64,000 nt of DNA from Brienomyrus brachyistius (taxonomy: Eukaryota; Chordata; Actinopteri; Osteoglossiformes; Mormyridae), in contig NW_026042426.1 in the NCBI RefSeq assembly GCF_023856365.1, positions 186,001 to 250,000 of the forward strand. The letters are read 5' to 3'. The translations under genes and the position numbers were made by a program. The stretch's first letter is position 1. Each line of letters opens with the position of its first letter. Shown here one piece after another: positions 1 through 11,279 of this stretch. The notes under the pieces are model-generated. The model was not told the DNA's origin and searched no databases. It saw only the letters and a list, made by a program, of their open reading frames with translations.

Positions 1-530
1 TAAATAACTATTAACTATGATGCAGATTAAATGGCCAAATTCCACTGATCACATCATACAGATAAATGAAAATATTAAAATCCCAAAATAATTTATATTA
101 TAGGGCCTTACTAATGAAAATGAGAAGACCAAAGAGTCTGAACATTTTTGTGCTTCCACTGTTTAGAATAAACTGCTCTGCTGCTAAGTGAGAGATCATG
201 GTCGTGGTCGGGATGAAAGGGCAGGAAACAGAGAGGAAACAGAGAGACACACATCAGGCTGATCTGATTGGCTGTTCACATGGGAACTTAAGTAACAGTG
301 AAAAAGCATTTTAATGTGCACTTACATGACGTTTATTAATTTACTCCTTAACATCCAGTTAAAATGAGAACAATTAGATAAACAGGAGCAGATACTGAGC
401 ATATAAAGTTCTTTGTACAGAGTGCTGAGATACTGTGGGAGAGCATTTGCTAATCATCTCTCTCAGACAAGCTCAGCACAGTATGAGTCTGTTATCTATC
501 TGATATTAGACAGTCTCTCATACAGTAATA
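1..530. other. unannotated AT-rich DNA
   Basis: No open frame, repeat boundary or RNA-like fold is recognisable here. Only scattered short ORFs of random appearance occur. Confidence 0.4.
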
Positions 531-765
531 ATAATTGATACTTTATTGGTCCCTGTGGAGAAATTGTCTTAACTTCTCTCTCAACTTGCTCTCTTTTTTT
601 TAGAGTAAACAGAGTAAGTTGTCTGCGAAGGGCAGCCACCCATAGTGATGCCCAGTGAGCTGGGGGTTAAGGGCCTCGCTCAAGGACGCAGAGATGTGCT
701 GTGGCTGGGTTTGAACCAGCGACCATCTTATTACAAGCACACAGGCATTAGATCTTCTAATCACA
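531..765. repeat. dispersed teleost repeat fragment
   Basis: A tract reading 'ctttattggtccctgtggag' is followed by 'gggttaagggcctcgctcaa' and a 'gggtttgaaccagcgacc' stretch. This order recurs in many fish interspersed repeats. The class (SINE tail or DNA element) cannot be decided from one copy. The 81-codon frame across it on the minus strand has no protein features and is not called. Confidence 0.45.
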
Positions 766-1087
766 CTTAAAAGGCAGATTAAATGTTCTTTCCACCATGC
801 AAACAGAATGTAAATTGTAGCTTTACTGCTTAGATTTACATTCACACATTTGCATTTAAAACAAGCATTTTAAGTGATGTACATGAGAGTAAATGGTGAA
901 TCAGTTTATTTGCCACTCTACACATTACATTGGCGCCCATTATAAGTAACTGTACAGTGACATTGCAGTTCCTCAGTTGCTTTGATGCATTTCTGGAATC
1001 ACCCTTAACATCTGCAAAACTGTAAGTGCATTTCCCAAAACAATTCGTGCAAACAGCACCACACAGATGGACTGTCTACAAAAAAAG

Positions 1088-1270
1088 TCATAGAGGCCAC
1101 CAGCAGCCCGAATACCACACCGTAAGGCCGTATGTTAGGATGCTCTCTATGGCAGAGCGGTAGGAGGCCACCAGCAGCCCGCATACCAGACCGTAAGGCA
1201 GCATGTTAGGATGCTCTCTATGGCAGAGCAGTTGAAGGTCCCGATCAAGAAATCCGACAAGTTTCCCCAA
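1088..1270 (-). pseudogene. LINE reverse-transcriptase C-terminal fragment with internal 71-bp duplication
   Basis: The minus strand translates to a short frame containing YRSAIESILTYGLTVWYSGC. This matches the conserved region after the reverse-transcriptase core of vertebrate L2/Rex1-type LINEs, where a tyrosine-rich 'IESIL..WY' block is typical. Only about 60 residues survive. The plus strand shows two direct copies of about 66 bp starting near 1093 and 1164 (offset 71), differing at a few positions. The duplication therefore happened within the decayed element. No 3' tail or target duplication is visible. Confidence 0.55.
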
Positions 1271-1399
1271 TAAGCCAGTAACCCCGCTTCATAGAACAGG
1301 CCACAGGACTGGTTTTGGTGAGATAGTCCGAGTAGTAGGTAGAAATCAGCGAAAAAGCATTTAAAACATGTTTATCATGCATGAAGTTTAGACATGTTT

Positions 1400-1484
1400 A
1401 GGAGGGCGTTTAAAACTGATATCAAACTTCGTATGGCTCAGTACCCGTGAAGTAGCTCTCCGTTTTAAAAAGGTTGGTGACCCC
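1400..1484. mobile_element. terminal fragment of a hAT-type DNA element
   Basis: The segment ends in 'aaaggttggtgacccctg', the typical end of hAT/Charlie-type elements (reverse complement begins CAGGGGTCACCAAC). The opposite terminus was not found in the preceding kilobase, so this is a truncated copy. Assignment rests on terminal sequence only. Confidence 0.45.
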
Positions 1485-1499
1485 TGGTCTAGATCTTGC

Positions 1500-2185
1500 A
1501 AGTTTGTTTGTACTGGCTGTGTGAACATACTGTAGCACTGTTAAGAATATGCAACACAGCCTGAGTTGGGGATCTGCTGTATGCATCAGTAATATAATGC
1601 TTTGTCCTTTTCTAGGCTGTTCATTAAGACATAAAGCCTGAAAGTTTTCTGAATGGCATTAATGAAATTGAGCACTGCCCCCACCTGCTGGCCAATTTAT
1701 TAAAACATTGAAATCGCTGTCTGCACAGGCTGACGTGTCATTTAAGTCTGATAATTTTCTATGAGTCAAACGGCAAGAAAATGACAAGAAGTTAAAAACA
1801 TGGAGTTAGATGAAGGAGAAAAGATTACAAATTTGAAGATTATGAAATCAGGACATGTCAGCTAAGTCAGCCAAGGTGGGTCTTAAACATATGGACGGAA
1901 GTATGAGCGCTAAACTTAAACGGGTTCACTTGTAACCGCTGCCACCAAATTTCGTTAAATTGCTGGGGAGGTCCAGATACATGAGACAGGAATAGAAGGA
2001 TTATTCTTTATTAATATACAGACGAGGGTTACAACCCTCCCTAGGGCAATAGAAGGGGATACCTGCCACGGGACATTCTAAAACGCTTAATGTGAAAATG
2101 CGTAACGCAACTTAATGTATTAAAACAGTCACCACAAATCACCAAATTTCTCGCGAATGTATCTGGCCATAAAGACTTACCTGAC
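1500..2185. other. unannotated interval
   Basis: I see no coding frame, repeat boundary or RNA-like element in this stretch. Confidence 0.35.
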
Positions 2186-2310
2186 AAGAAATCAAAACCG
2201 AAATGCTAGGAATATGGACTTTAAGCCTTTTCTTTATGGGCGTCAATGGAGGGGAAAACGCTTGACGTAAGATGAAGTCCATATTCCTAGCATTTCGGTT
2301 TTGATTTCTT
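2186..2310. repeat. perfect 36-bp inverted repeat (hairpin), 53-bp spacer
   Basis: Positions 2186-2221 and 2275-2310 are exact reverse complements over 36 bases. The spacer adds a second small stem (cgtcaa / ttgacg). A transcript of either strand would form a long stem-loop. There is no miRNA homology I can recognise. It could be a foldback element remnant or a recent small inverted duplication. Confidence 0.85.
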
Positions 2311-2439
2311 CCCTGGCATGGGTGACGGGTACACCACGTTCCCAAAGCCACGTTAGCCTCGAGCGAACTGCCCGGAGAAACCGCTCACACCAGCGCTGCA
2401 ACCCGATCTCCTCCCCTTTTAAACACACATTTCTATGGC

Positions 2440-2636
2440 GTTAAATTAGTGCCAAAAGTCGTGCGCATAAAAACAGAAAATCCATGCTCTCTACGCGCTC
2501 GCGATTGCACAGCACTCACTCACTCGCTCGCCGTTAAATTAGGGCCAAAAGTCGAACCACGCGCGTGCGTGTGCTCGAGTGCTGAAAACCCATCCCCTCT
2601 ACGCGCTCGCGTCTGCACAGCACTCGCTCGCTCGAA
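2440..2636 (+). repeat. two-copy direct repeat, about 92-bp period
   Basis: The 'gttaaattag.gccaaaagtcg' start recurs at about 2440 and 2532. Each is followed by a related tract containing 'ctctacgcgctcgcg' and 'tgcacagcactc'. The copies have diverged. An 87-codon open frame runs through both (2449-2712, plus) but has no recognisable domain and probably reflects the CG-rich repeat. Confidence 0.6.
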
Positions 2637-2712
2637 TTTCCCGCTTCGTCTTACCGTATATAAAAGAATGGGCCAATGTACGGTAAATTGCATTGTGAAT
2701 AAAATTTCTTAA

Positions 2713-3190
2713 TACAACATCACAAAGCCAATTTAATAAATTCAAATCCTGGGAAGAACGCTCCTCAGATATTAGTTCTCGGGTTAGTGTTAGCAGACTA
2801 TAGGCGAAACCACCTTAAGTGCTATCTGTTAATGTTTATTAAATTAGCATTAAAATGGAGAGGTTTATAATATCTTTTGTCCTTGTAGCTGCTAAATACA
2901 CTCATTATTAAAGCCATAAAGTTGTCTGCCTACTACATTGGAATCTCCACTGAGTAAGTGTTTTTGATGGATTTTATTTAACTTTATTATACTCTGGTCC
3001 TTAGATCTAATGTCATACTTCTTCACTTATATTGTTTGTGAAAAGGTTTACCACGGTCAAACAGAGCAGCCACTACATCATCATACATGAACAAGCACCT
3101 CACAAAACAAAAACATTTCATTTTCATAATTAAAACTTTTGAATGGTAGGCCTAGTGTGTGGATCAGAGACAAGATCTTGACACCTCATT
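2713..3190. other. unannotated interval
   Basis: AT-rich sequence with no supported feature. A spliced upstream exon of the integrase-like remnant beginning at 3200 could lie here but was not identified. Confidence 0.3.
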
Positions 3191-3199
3191 AACTATAAT

Positions 3200-4031
3200 T
3201 TGTTCTGTGAACAGCTCAGATACCACCTTCTCGAAAGTCTTCTGCATAAAATAGAAATAGGATTCAGCGCGACTCCACTAAATTTGGATTACCTGGAGTT
3301 CCTTTGTCATCAGGAGCTGTATCTTCTGCAGGCCCTGTCTAATCACATTGAAGTACCTCCTGCTATCACCCTGGCTTTGCAAGAGCTCTTTGACCTTGTG
3401 AGGGCACATCTGGAACGTCCAGCCCCATGTGTCACACAGGAAGTCGCTGCCACCAATAGACGACCCAAGATTTTGATTGAAGAACAATGTTTGAAAGAAA
3501 TGCTCCATACTCAACTTCCTGTGCCTTGCATAGCCACACTGATGGGTGTTTCAAGAAGAACAATCTTAAGAAGAATAAAAGAGTATGAGCTCTGTGTTAG
3601 GGAACTTGACAATTTGGTTTCTTCTGTCAAGAATGATCTACCAAATGCAGGCTACAGGATAGTCAATGCAGGCTGCAGTCAATGGGCTACAGGGTTCGGT
3701 GGAGAAGAGTTGCAGCCTCCATGCATAGGGTTGATTCCATGCGCATCATATAAAGGTTGTCAAGTCTTGGCTGTGTTGTACGCAGAATGTACCAGGGCCT
3801 TTGTCTCTAGTACACGTGGACACAAACCACAAGTTGATCCGGTTTGTATTACCAGCAAATTTATTTGGAGTAAACCCTGGGTGGATTGGTGTGAGGTGGT
3901 GGTGGGGCTTTGGAGAAGATTTCCTGCCGATCAACACTAGCAACTTATATCTATCTGTCATGGAGGTCTCGGGACTCACAGATATTCAGAGACATGTGGA
4001 TAGTTTACCAGTGGTTTTCAGCAGGAAATAG
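3200..4031 (+). pseudogene. broken rve/integrase-core transposase of fish type
   Basis: A 246-codon frame (3200-3940) begins with an all-alpha N-terminal segment. It contains a helix-turn-helix-like motif at about residues 109-133 (IATLMGVSRRTILRRIKEY), then 'LPNAGYRIV'. After that the conserved reading continues in other frames. Residues such as ASMHRVDS, LGCVVRR and LVHVDTNHKLIR appear in alternate frames between 3660 and 3850, with in-frame stops. The last block carries the first catalytic aspartate of an integrase-type core (D in VDTNH). This order matches a widespread fish protein family with an integrase core domain, thought to derive from a mobile element; the superfamily is uncertain. 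Frameshifts, stops and loss of the rest of the core make it a pseudogene. Confidence 0.65.
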
Positions 4032-4050
4032 TTATTACTACAAATTGTCA

Positions 4051-4068
4051 CCCCCCCCCCCGCCCCCC
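4051..4068 (+). repeat. poly-C tract
   Basis: A run of cytosines with one G sits just past the integrase-like remnant, followed about 40 bp later by a T-run. It is a simple repeat. Confidence 0.9.
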
Positions 4069-4109
4069 ACAGAAACTGGATCTGGCTATAGTGGGAAAAT
4101 CTTTTTTTT

Positions 4110-5500
4110 TTTTTATTTGTGAGAACTTGAAAGCAAAACAAAACTTGGAAAAAATATATGCTCATTCACCAATTTTCTAATCTGGGGTCTAAAGTGGTCA
4201 GGCTTGCAAGTGTATTTGGTTATTTGTCTATCCTAGCCTGTTGCAGTGTATATTTCCTGTATATTTTGCATGTAAAAAATGTTGTTTGTTATGTCAGTGC
4301 TTAATATTATCATGTAGTCTTCATGAACTTTCTTCATCTTGGCCAGGGACTGCATTTGAAAAGTAGCCACTTGACTAAAATTGGCACATTTTCAGAAATG
4401 CCAGCAACAATACTGATAATGAACACCCCTCTAACTGACTCTCAGTTGGTTTAGAAAAAAGACTTTTAAGAGAAAAGAAAGCCTTCCTTTGGTTTTGCAT
4501 TTTTCTCTTTTTTGTTGGCTGTGCACAATATATTAGAAGAATACCTTACAATTATATTAGTTAAGAAATAACAGATTGCGTATATACAATATTAAGGTGA
4601 TAACAACAACCCTCACTGTCTCTAGGTGCTGCTTCAGACAGGGCATTCTGCAGCAGGGACACCACCCGTCGTGCAGCATCCAGCAAATCTCCCTATCACA
4701 ACAGCCCACATAACAGAATAACATTAGTGTATGATTCAGTAGGGCTAGTCCAGGTCTGGAAAGTAGTTGGGCCAGATTTTTAAACCAAGAAATTTAGCTG
4801 GGCCAGACATTTTCAGCGGCCCAGTAAGCAACAGGTAATGGCATTTTAAACAAACACAAATCAAGGTACATTATTTTAAAAAACTACAACTGAACAGAAT
4901 CTGAGAGCAATATTTTTTTTCACTTCTGAAATGAGAAAAATATTTTGGTCGTATCTGACCTAGACGCATCCCAAAGAAAAAAAATGCCTATTAGATGGTA
5001 AACAGACATAAAGAAAAAGGGAAAAATCGTCTATAATCATCATCCGCTTATACTGTGGTGATCCATTTCACCCACACAGGCATGATCACCATTAGCGGTT
5101 TCCACATTATTGTCGAGGTGACTATTCACTTTACCTCTGCTTTCTCCGACATCTTCCTGATTCTGCCGCCAACAAGGGGCTCATAGGGTGGAGACTGAGG
5201 GTGTTAAACAGACCAATCTTTTGTCACTGAATGCAACAAATAATGTATTTATCTGTCAAAAGTCCAGCACCAGGAAAAGCAACAGAGTGACAGTAGAAAC
5301 TGTAATAATAATGGAAGTGCGCCGCCCTACAGGGAAGGAGGAGTGATGGGAGTCCCGGTGGTGGCTAAGCGCGCGTGGGGAGAGGCGTCGTACTGTGAGG
5401 CTTCATGAACTTCCGATGGGGCAGTGCTGTCATACAGCGGGGAGCCTGAGAGGGGCACTGTGGCCGGGTGCGAGAGCCCTGGGTAATGAGTTGTAGAGCT
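4110..5500. other. unannotated interval
   Basis: No supported gene or repeat boundary. Several low-quality short frames on the minus strand near 5330-5660 lack domains, and one overlaps the LTR-like element that follows. Confidence 0.3.
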
Positions 5501-5506
5501 GCGCAG

Positions 5507-5783
5507 TGTCACGATCGGGTACAAGCAGGCAGGCGATCGTGCGGGCAAGGCGTGCAAGGAGCAAGCGGACAGGCAAAAACGGGAGTTTAATTAGGAAGCG
5601 CGGACGGGGAAACATCTCACGCATACAAACATCAATGACAGACACTGGACTCAGGTAAGACACGGACTGAAATACACAGGACTGAGCAAATTAACTAGAT
5701 ACAGCTGGGTACAAATCGGGAGAAAACACGTGGGTAATCAGGGGGCGTGGCACACAGGAGGAGCGGACGAGCCGGGCATGACA
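5507..5783 (-). mobile_element. LTR-like element (solo LTR or short TIR element), 5-bp target duplication
   Basis: The element starts TGTCACGATC and ends GGGCATGACA, giving both TG...CA ends and a TGTCA/TGACA terminal inverted repeat. It is flanked by perfect 5-bp direct repeats CGCAG (5502-5506 and 5784-5788). Related copies lie at 14756-15020 (opposite orientation, with an AATAAA) and 57990-58215. TG...CA ends, 5-bp target duplication and about 277 bp length fit a solo LTR. A non-autonomous DNA transposon with short TIRs is the alternative. Confidence 0.6.
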
Positions 5784-5789
5784 CGCAGG

Positions 5790-7790
5790 AACTGAGAGCC
5801 CAAGCTGTTGGACATTCCACTGGACTAGGAGACTGGGGTGAGTGAGGAGGAGCTCATTGACCACAAACTGGGATACTGGCTGTGTGTGAGCAATGGGGTG
5901 GAGATTAAGGAAAGACGTTAAATCAGCATGCAGTGTTGCCTGGAAACAACAACAAATATACTAGTGTCACTGTACTAAAACAATATCAAAATAATGCCTA
6001 TTTTTTATTCATTTTACTTGTAGAGTGCAAAGTACAAAGGAAAACAAAGAGTAACTATGGCGAAATAAATCAAAGCATGTCCCAGAATGATGGGCCTGAA
6101 TGGATCAGGACAGAAGAAGGCGAAAGTCCTGTTAACGAGGTGAGACGATGCAGACACAGGCCAGGATGTGGGTATAGGCGAGAACAAGAGGGAAGACGGG
6201 GGCCCGAGACTCAGCATGGGGACAGGTGGGGGAGGGGAGGCACGGGCTCACCTGGAGCTGCTCCCGGAGGTGCCGCTATGACTCATGGGTAACATGCCGG
6301 AATGGGACGGCACCTGTAGGCTGGACCAGTTGTCATGGGAGGGCAACATGGACAGACAGGTAGACGAGCTGTCTGAATAAGCAGCTGCAAGTATAAAACA
6401 ATAAATGAAGCAGGTATGTGGTGGGCAGTGTTACAGCGTCCTTAATATGGTCAATACAGAAAAGGCATGTTATCATGTTATGTATATACTGCCTCCAGTT
6501 ACTTAATGCCTAACTTTAATACATTGATTGATTTGTTCACTGCTGCAGCCTGTGTCAACTTTCCTTTCAGACAGATGTAAAGTCCATTCTGTTTTTGTTC
6601 TGTGTAGTTTTTTTTGAACAGCATATGGCTGAATTCTGTTAAACCTCAGACTGAAGAAAATTGTGTTAATTGAAAAGCAAATATCAAAAACTCAGTCTGC
6701 AGGAATGTTTTTCTAAATATTTCTGTGGACTTTTGGAAATTTCACGAAATTCCATTGCTCCATTACATAAACACTGAGTGAGATTTCATTCCCATTACTG
6801 CAACGTATGAAGAGGATTATGACTTATTACTTTAGGTTATCGGACTGAGTGAGTTTTGGAAATTTGCTCTTCGATAACTGAAGCAGTGCTGTGAATGCAG
6901 AGGTTATATGCGTCGCATATCAACAGAACTGTATGTTTATGTCTTGTCTTAATTATTTTGATTAAATGTCTAACTATTCCCAATATGTGTGAACATACTT
7001 GGCCAAATAAAGCTGATTCTGATTCAGTCAGAGGGTAATCGTCGGTGTGCTGTACTATCGTGGTGACCCACACAGAGAGCTTAGGACCATGATTTCAGTG
7101 TGTGCTTGTGTGAGGGGACAGGCAGGGCGGCGGCTCACTGGGTGATGCACTCCTGTGGGTATAGGGGCTGGGATAGGGGGCGGAGCAGTTACTCCTCAAG
7201 GAGGAGTAACAGTCACAGCCGTGGGGGGAGGAGAGGGAGAGGGTGCTCCCAAACTGGGGGTGTGGGTTTGATGAAGAGCAGAGAGACCCTGAGCCTGGGA
7301 TGAACCAGCTGCCTACTGAAACGAAAGCGGATAAAGACAGAAACTAGAACCTCAAACTAAACAACACAAACAACAATATCAAGTTATATTCAATCATTAA
7401 ACCGTTATATATTTAATCTAAACAATAGTAATAAATATCGTTCCGATTCAAAATATCATTTACGGGTGAATCTTATGACTTGCATTGGGAAACAGGAAAC
7501 GGGCCAAGCTGCAGGGCCAGTTCAAAGGCATAGTGCGAGGCGCCCAGAAAGGGGGCGAGGTCTGGGCGGAGTCAGCTAAAGAAGAAAAAGGCCTGACCTT
7601 TTTCTGGATGCTGTGGACTGTGTTTGTGTGTGAGCTGCAGCTGCATGTTCCTTACATTTTTTTTATTAACACCAGCACCGTGAGGTTTGGCCTGGACTGG
7701 GTCCTGTCCTGCATGGTTGAAGACATGTTGACTGATGGTCAGCCCGTGTTCTGTTGGATCCCACAGAAAGGAAATGGGAATCCCGTTTGG
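5790..7790. other. mostly unannotated; short LINE-like tail near 6995
   Basis: No protein-coding family is recognised. Near 6995-7025 the text 'ggccaaataaagctgattct' resembles the 3' tail of fish LINEs whose short tail repeat is (GATTCT)n, but the body upstream is not recognisable. The 119-codon (5933-6292) and 105-codon (7485-7802) plus frames have no domain I can name. Confidence 0.3.
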
Positions 7791-7792
7791 AT

Positions 7793-8524
7793 CGGATGCT
7801 GACAGTTGAAAAAAAACTCATGTCTGTGTGTTATGAAAGAATATCAATAAATGTTTCCGAAAGGGGATGACTCATTTGGTAATTATTTACGGCTTATGTT
7901 ATGGCTGAGAAATTTACAGTCTTTACTAAAGTCTGACTTCTTTCGAGTCACCTTTAATATAGATTGGACACTCTCTATGCTATGTACAATACTTATATAG
8001 ATGGTACATGTTTACTTGCTTGCACAGATGGTTGATTAGGTAATTAGTGTAAGTGTGTGTGTGTGTGTGTGTGTGTCCAATCGCATGTATGTCCAAGGTC
8101 CATAGTAAGTAATATACACTGATCAAGAGATGCCTGAAAGTGGATGAAAGAGGACATTAGTGGGTGTATCACTTAGTGTAACGGGTGCAGGAAAATGAGC
8201 AGGACTGCAAGCCATATAATGACCCACTGTCCTTATCTAGCTCTTAATACAGTATGCATACAGTGATGTATCTACAATGGACAGCTACTATAAGCAGATA
8301 GCACAGTACAGGTGCTTAATCTGTATGCTATTTCCATCCATCCATTGTCCAAACCGCTTATCCTACTGGGTCACAGGGGGTCCGGAGTCTATCCCGGAAT
8401 CAATGGGCACGAGGCAGGGAAGAACCCAGGATGGGGGGCCAGCCCATCACAGCTCACACTCACACACCATTCACTCACACATGCACACCTACGGTAAATT
8501 TAGCTACTCCAATTAGCCTCAGCA
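7793..8524 (+). repeat. left arm of a 0.73-kb inverted repeat
   Basis: This arm is the near-complete reverse complement of 9928-10652, beginning 'ggatgctgacagttg' at the outer edge. It includes a (TG)n tract near 8050-8075 that is shorter as (CA)n in the other arm. It also includes an inverted partial SINE with its target-site sequence. Substitutions and small indels are scattered, so the duplication is not brand new. No transposase is encoded in either arm. Confidence 0.85.
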
Positions 8525-8556
8525 TGTTTTTGGACTGTGGGGGGAAACCGGAGGAA
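8332..8556 (-). mobile_element. tRNA-headed SINE, 3' part, inside the left inverted-repeat arm
   Basis: The (CCAT)n start is the reverse of the (ATGG)n SINE tail. It is followed by the conserved SINE body as far as the 'acagtccaaaaacatgctg' region, where it is cut off. The sequence 'ctgtatgctatttc' just outside matches the target duplication of the SINE at 9569-10121. The SINE was therefore present before the inverted duplication. Confidence 0.8.
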
Positions 8557-9554
8557 ACTAGCAGCTTTGTGTGGTAATTGTTTGTATTAAAAATACATTG
8601 GATCAAGTCAAATTATTTTTATGAAGAATTAACATCTAAAAGCTGCTAGTAGACCGTGGGAAAATAATTTTTCTATTTTCTTGCTGCCATCTCGTGGCCA
8701 AAAGTAGGTATTGCAATTTCCATCATATGTAAGAGGGCCTGCCCATCAGAGTAATGTACATCCTGTGACATGTATTGACTATCAAGACAAACTGAAACAC
8801 GGTGTATTAGGCTGTCAATGAGTACTGGACTAGGGTGAAAAACTGCCTGATAATCTACCTATTAACTAGAAGAGTACAAACTGGAGACGGATCCCCTAAT
8901 ACAGAGGGATTAACGTCTGTGCCACATCCAGAACCATTCAGTGTAGGAGTCTGGTGGTTCTACTGGATACTGACAAGTACCCAGCCCCTTTGTTCCCTCT
9001 GATAATCATCAGTCCTCCTCTGAATGCCTTCACCACTCTATTCCTGAATAGGTACACATTTAAATATGCTAGCAAGATCAAGGTATTGGGATAACTGTTA
9101 GGTTCGCTGTTCAGAGAGTTGCAGTGAAAACCATCATACACAGTGGCCCTTTCTGGATAAGATTACCTCCCTCTGATCTAACAGGTCAAGATCAAAGCAA
9201 GGTGCATTGCAATGTCTGACACCCAGCACACTACAGCATATAAAATACAGGTATCCATCGCCTTCCGCATTTGGAACCAGGACCACTTGTTGCAAGTCAA
9301 TTTGGGCGTATCTCAAGTTATACGAGAGAGGCAAGACATTAAGGACAGTATACACAGTACTGAAATAATAATGTACATATTAAACCACAGCACTTAATAA
9401 ACAGATACTGCACTTACATTTCACAAAAAAAAAATAAAGCACAGATTGCACTAAGAAATCAAAAGATGCATGTGCTAGCAAACAGTGGGAGCTGAGGAAG
9501 AAGCAGTGGTGAAATACTTTATTGTACAGTACAGTAAGTTTCTTTTTATAGAAT
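8557..9554. other. spacer of the inverted repeat, unannotated
   Basis: No supported gene. Short ORFs (8938-9141 and 9134-9355 minus, 9212-9397 plus) have no domain. Confidence 0.3.
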
Positions 9555-9568
9555 GAAATAGCATACAG

Positions 9569-10121
9569 GGGGCGGCATGGTGGTGCAGTGGTTAGCACTG
9601 TTGCCTCACACCTCTGGGACCCGGGTTCGAGTCTCTGCCTGGGTCACATGGGTGTGGAGTTTGCATGTTCTCCCCGTGTCGTCGTGGGGTTTCCTCCGGG
9701 TACTCCGGTTTCCCCCCACAGTCCAAAAACATGCTGAGGCTAATTGGAGTTGCTGAATTGCCCGTAGGTGTGCATGTGTGAGTGAATGGTGTGTGAGTGT
9801 GAGCTGTGATGGGCTGGCCCCCCATCCTGGGTTCTTCCCTGCCTCGTGCCCATTGATTCCGGGATAGACTCCGGACCCCCTGTGACCCAGTAGGATAAGC
9901 GGTTTGGACAATGGATGGATGGATGGATGCTGAGGCTAACTGGAGTTACTAAATTGCCCGTAGGTATGCATGTATGAGTGAATAGTGTGTGAGTGTGCCC
10001 TGTGATGGGCTGGCTCCCCATCCTGGGTTGTTCCCTGCCTCGTGCCCATTGCTTCCGGGATAGGCTCCAGACCCCCCACGACCCAGTAGGATAAGCGGTT
10101 TGGACAATGGATGGATGGATG
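9569..10121 (+). mobile_element. SINE dimer (one full plus a half copy) with 14-bp target duplication
   Basis: The element starts 'ggggcggcatggtggtgcag'. It carries a tRNA-like head with a B-box-like 'gggttcgagtc' at about 9622, a conserved body, and an (ATGG)n tail ending near 9927. A second 3' part follows directly from 'tgctgaggctaac' to another (ATGG)n tail. The whole block is flanked by 'gaaatagcatacag' at 9555-9568 and 10122-10135. One target duplication around one and a half copies implies expansion after, or template repetition during, insertion. Confidence 0.85.
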
Positions 10122-10652
10122 GAAATAGCATACAGATCTTATAAGCACCTGTACTGTGCTATCTGCTCATAGTAGCTGTCCATTGTAGATACATCACTGT
10201 ATGCATACTGTATTAAGAGCTAGACAAGGGTCATTATATGGCTTGCAGTCCTGCTCATTTTCCTGCACGCGTTACACTAAGTGATGCACCCACTAATGTC
10301 CTCTTTTATCCACTTTCGGGCATCTCTTGATCAGTGTATATTATTTACTATGGACCTTGGACATACATGCGATTGAACACACACACACACTTACACTAAT
10401 TACCTAATCATCCATCTGTGCAAGCAGGTAAACATTTACCATCTATGTAAGTATTGCACATTGCATAGAGAGTGTCCAATCTATATTAAAGGTGACTCAA
10501 AAGAAGTCAGACTTCAGTAAAGACTGTAAATTGGCAGCCATAACATAAGCCGTAAATAATTACCAAATGAGTCATCCCCTTTCGGAAACATTTATTGATA
10601 TTCTTTCATAACACACAGACATGAGTTTTTTTTCAACTGTCAGCATCCTTCT
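9928..10652 (-). repeat. right arm of the 0.73-kb inverted repeat
   Basis: This is the reverse complement of 7793-8524. Pairing begins within the second SINE tail copy and extends outward through the (CA)n tract to 'caactgtcagcatcc'. Between the arms lie about 1.4 kb. Confidence 0.85.
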
Positions 10653-10734
10653 CGATTGTCAGAAGCTCTGCGCTAGAGGGAGGTTTACTGGTCTTATACT
10701 CTTCTGGCACCTTGTGTGATTCCTGACTTGGGAC

Positions 10735-11000
10735 ATCAGTTTGGCTCCTTCTGTATGTGGTTTACATTGTATTTGTTCTTTAAAGTTGCCCCTTCAGAAT
10801 TAGACAGTGTAACCAGCTTGCCACATATTGCCTGGATGACATAAGGTCCGGTAAAATCCGGTTCCGTTCTTCCTCCTTTCCGTCCCCGCTTCCTCATGTT
10901 GAACAGAAGCGCCTCATCTCCAACATGATAAACTGTGTTTTGGTACCTCTTTTGTATTCGTTTACCACATGCCTGCTTCTGTTTTTCCTGTTACTAGGAG
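10735..11000 (-). pseudogene. Ty3/Gypsy-type integrase C-terminal fragment
   Basis: No ATG-initiated frame is present. The minus strand still translates without interruption over about 85 codons, with motifs YHVGDEALLFNMRKRGRKGG, FTGPYVI and SGTL-like blocks ending in a stop. The order (basic helix, VGD..LL, GPY.V, K..VTL, NVNHI) is the C-terminal tail of Gypsy-type integrases, which helps target-DNA binding. Catalytic core, reverse transcriptase and LTRs are absent nearby. It is a truncated relic. Confidence 0.7.
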
Positions 11001-11279
11001 ATGTTTTCAGCTGTTGTTGCTTATTGTCTCAACTACTTTATTTTTTTCATCAAAAAACGTGCCGTAGCTTTTCTCATCGGGAAGAATAATTGTGGAAAGC
11101 TGAAGTGGAAAAACATTCATAGCAAATTATTATTATTCACAGATCATTATAAAGAGTCATTTTCTAAAAGCATTAAGAACAATGTAATTTGCTGTTTCAA
11201 GATATGTTTTTAAATAACTACTTGTCAGTCATAAGAAACTCTTCAACACACATGATCCGATCTTGCCACAAATCATTTT

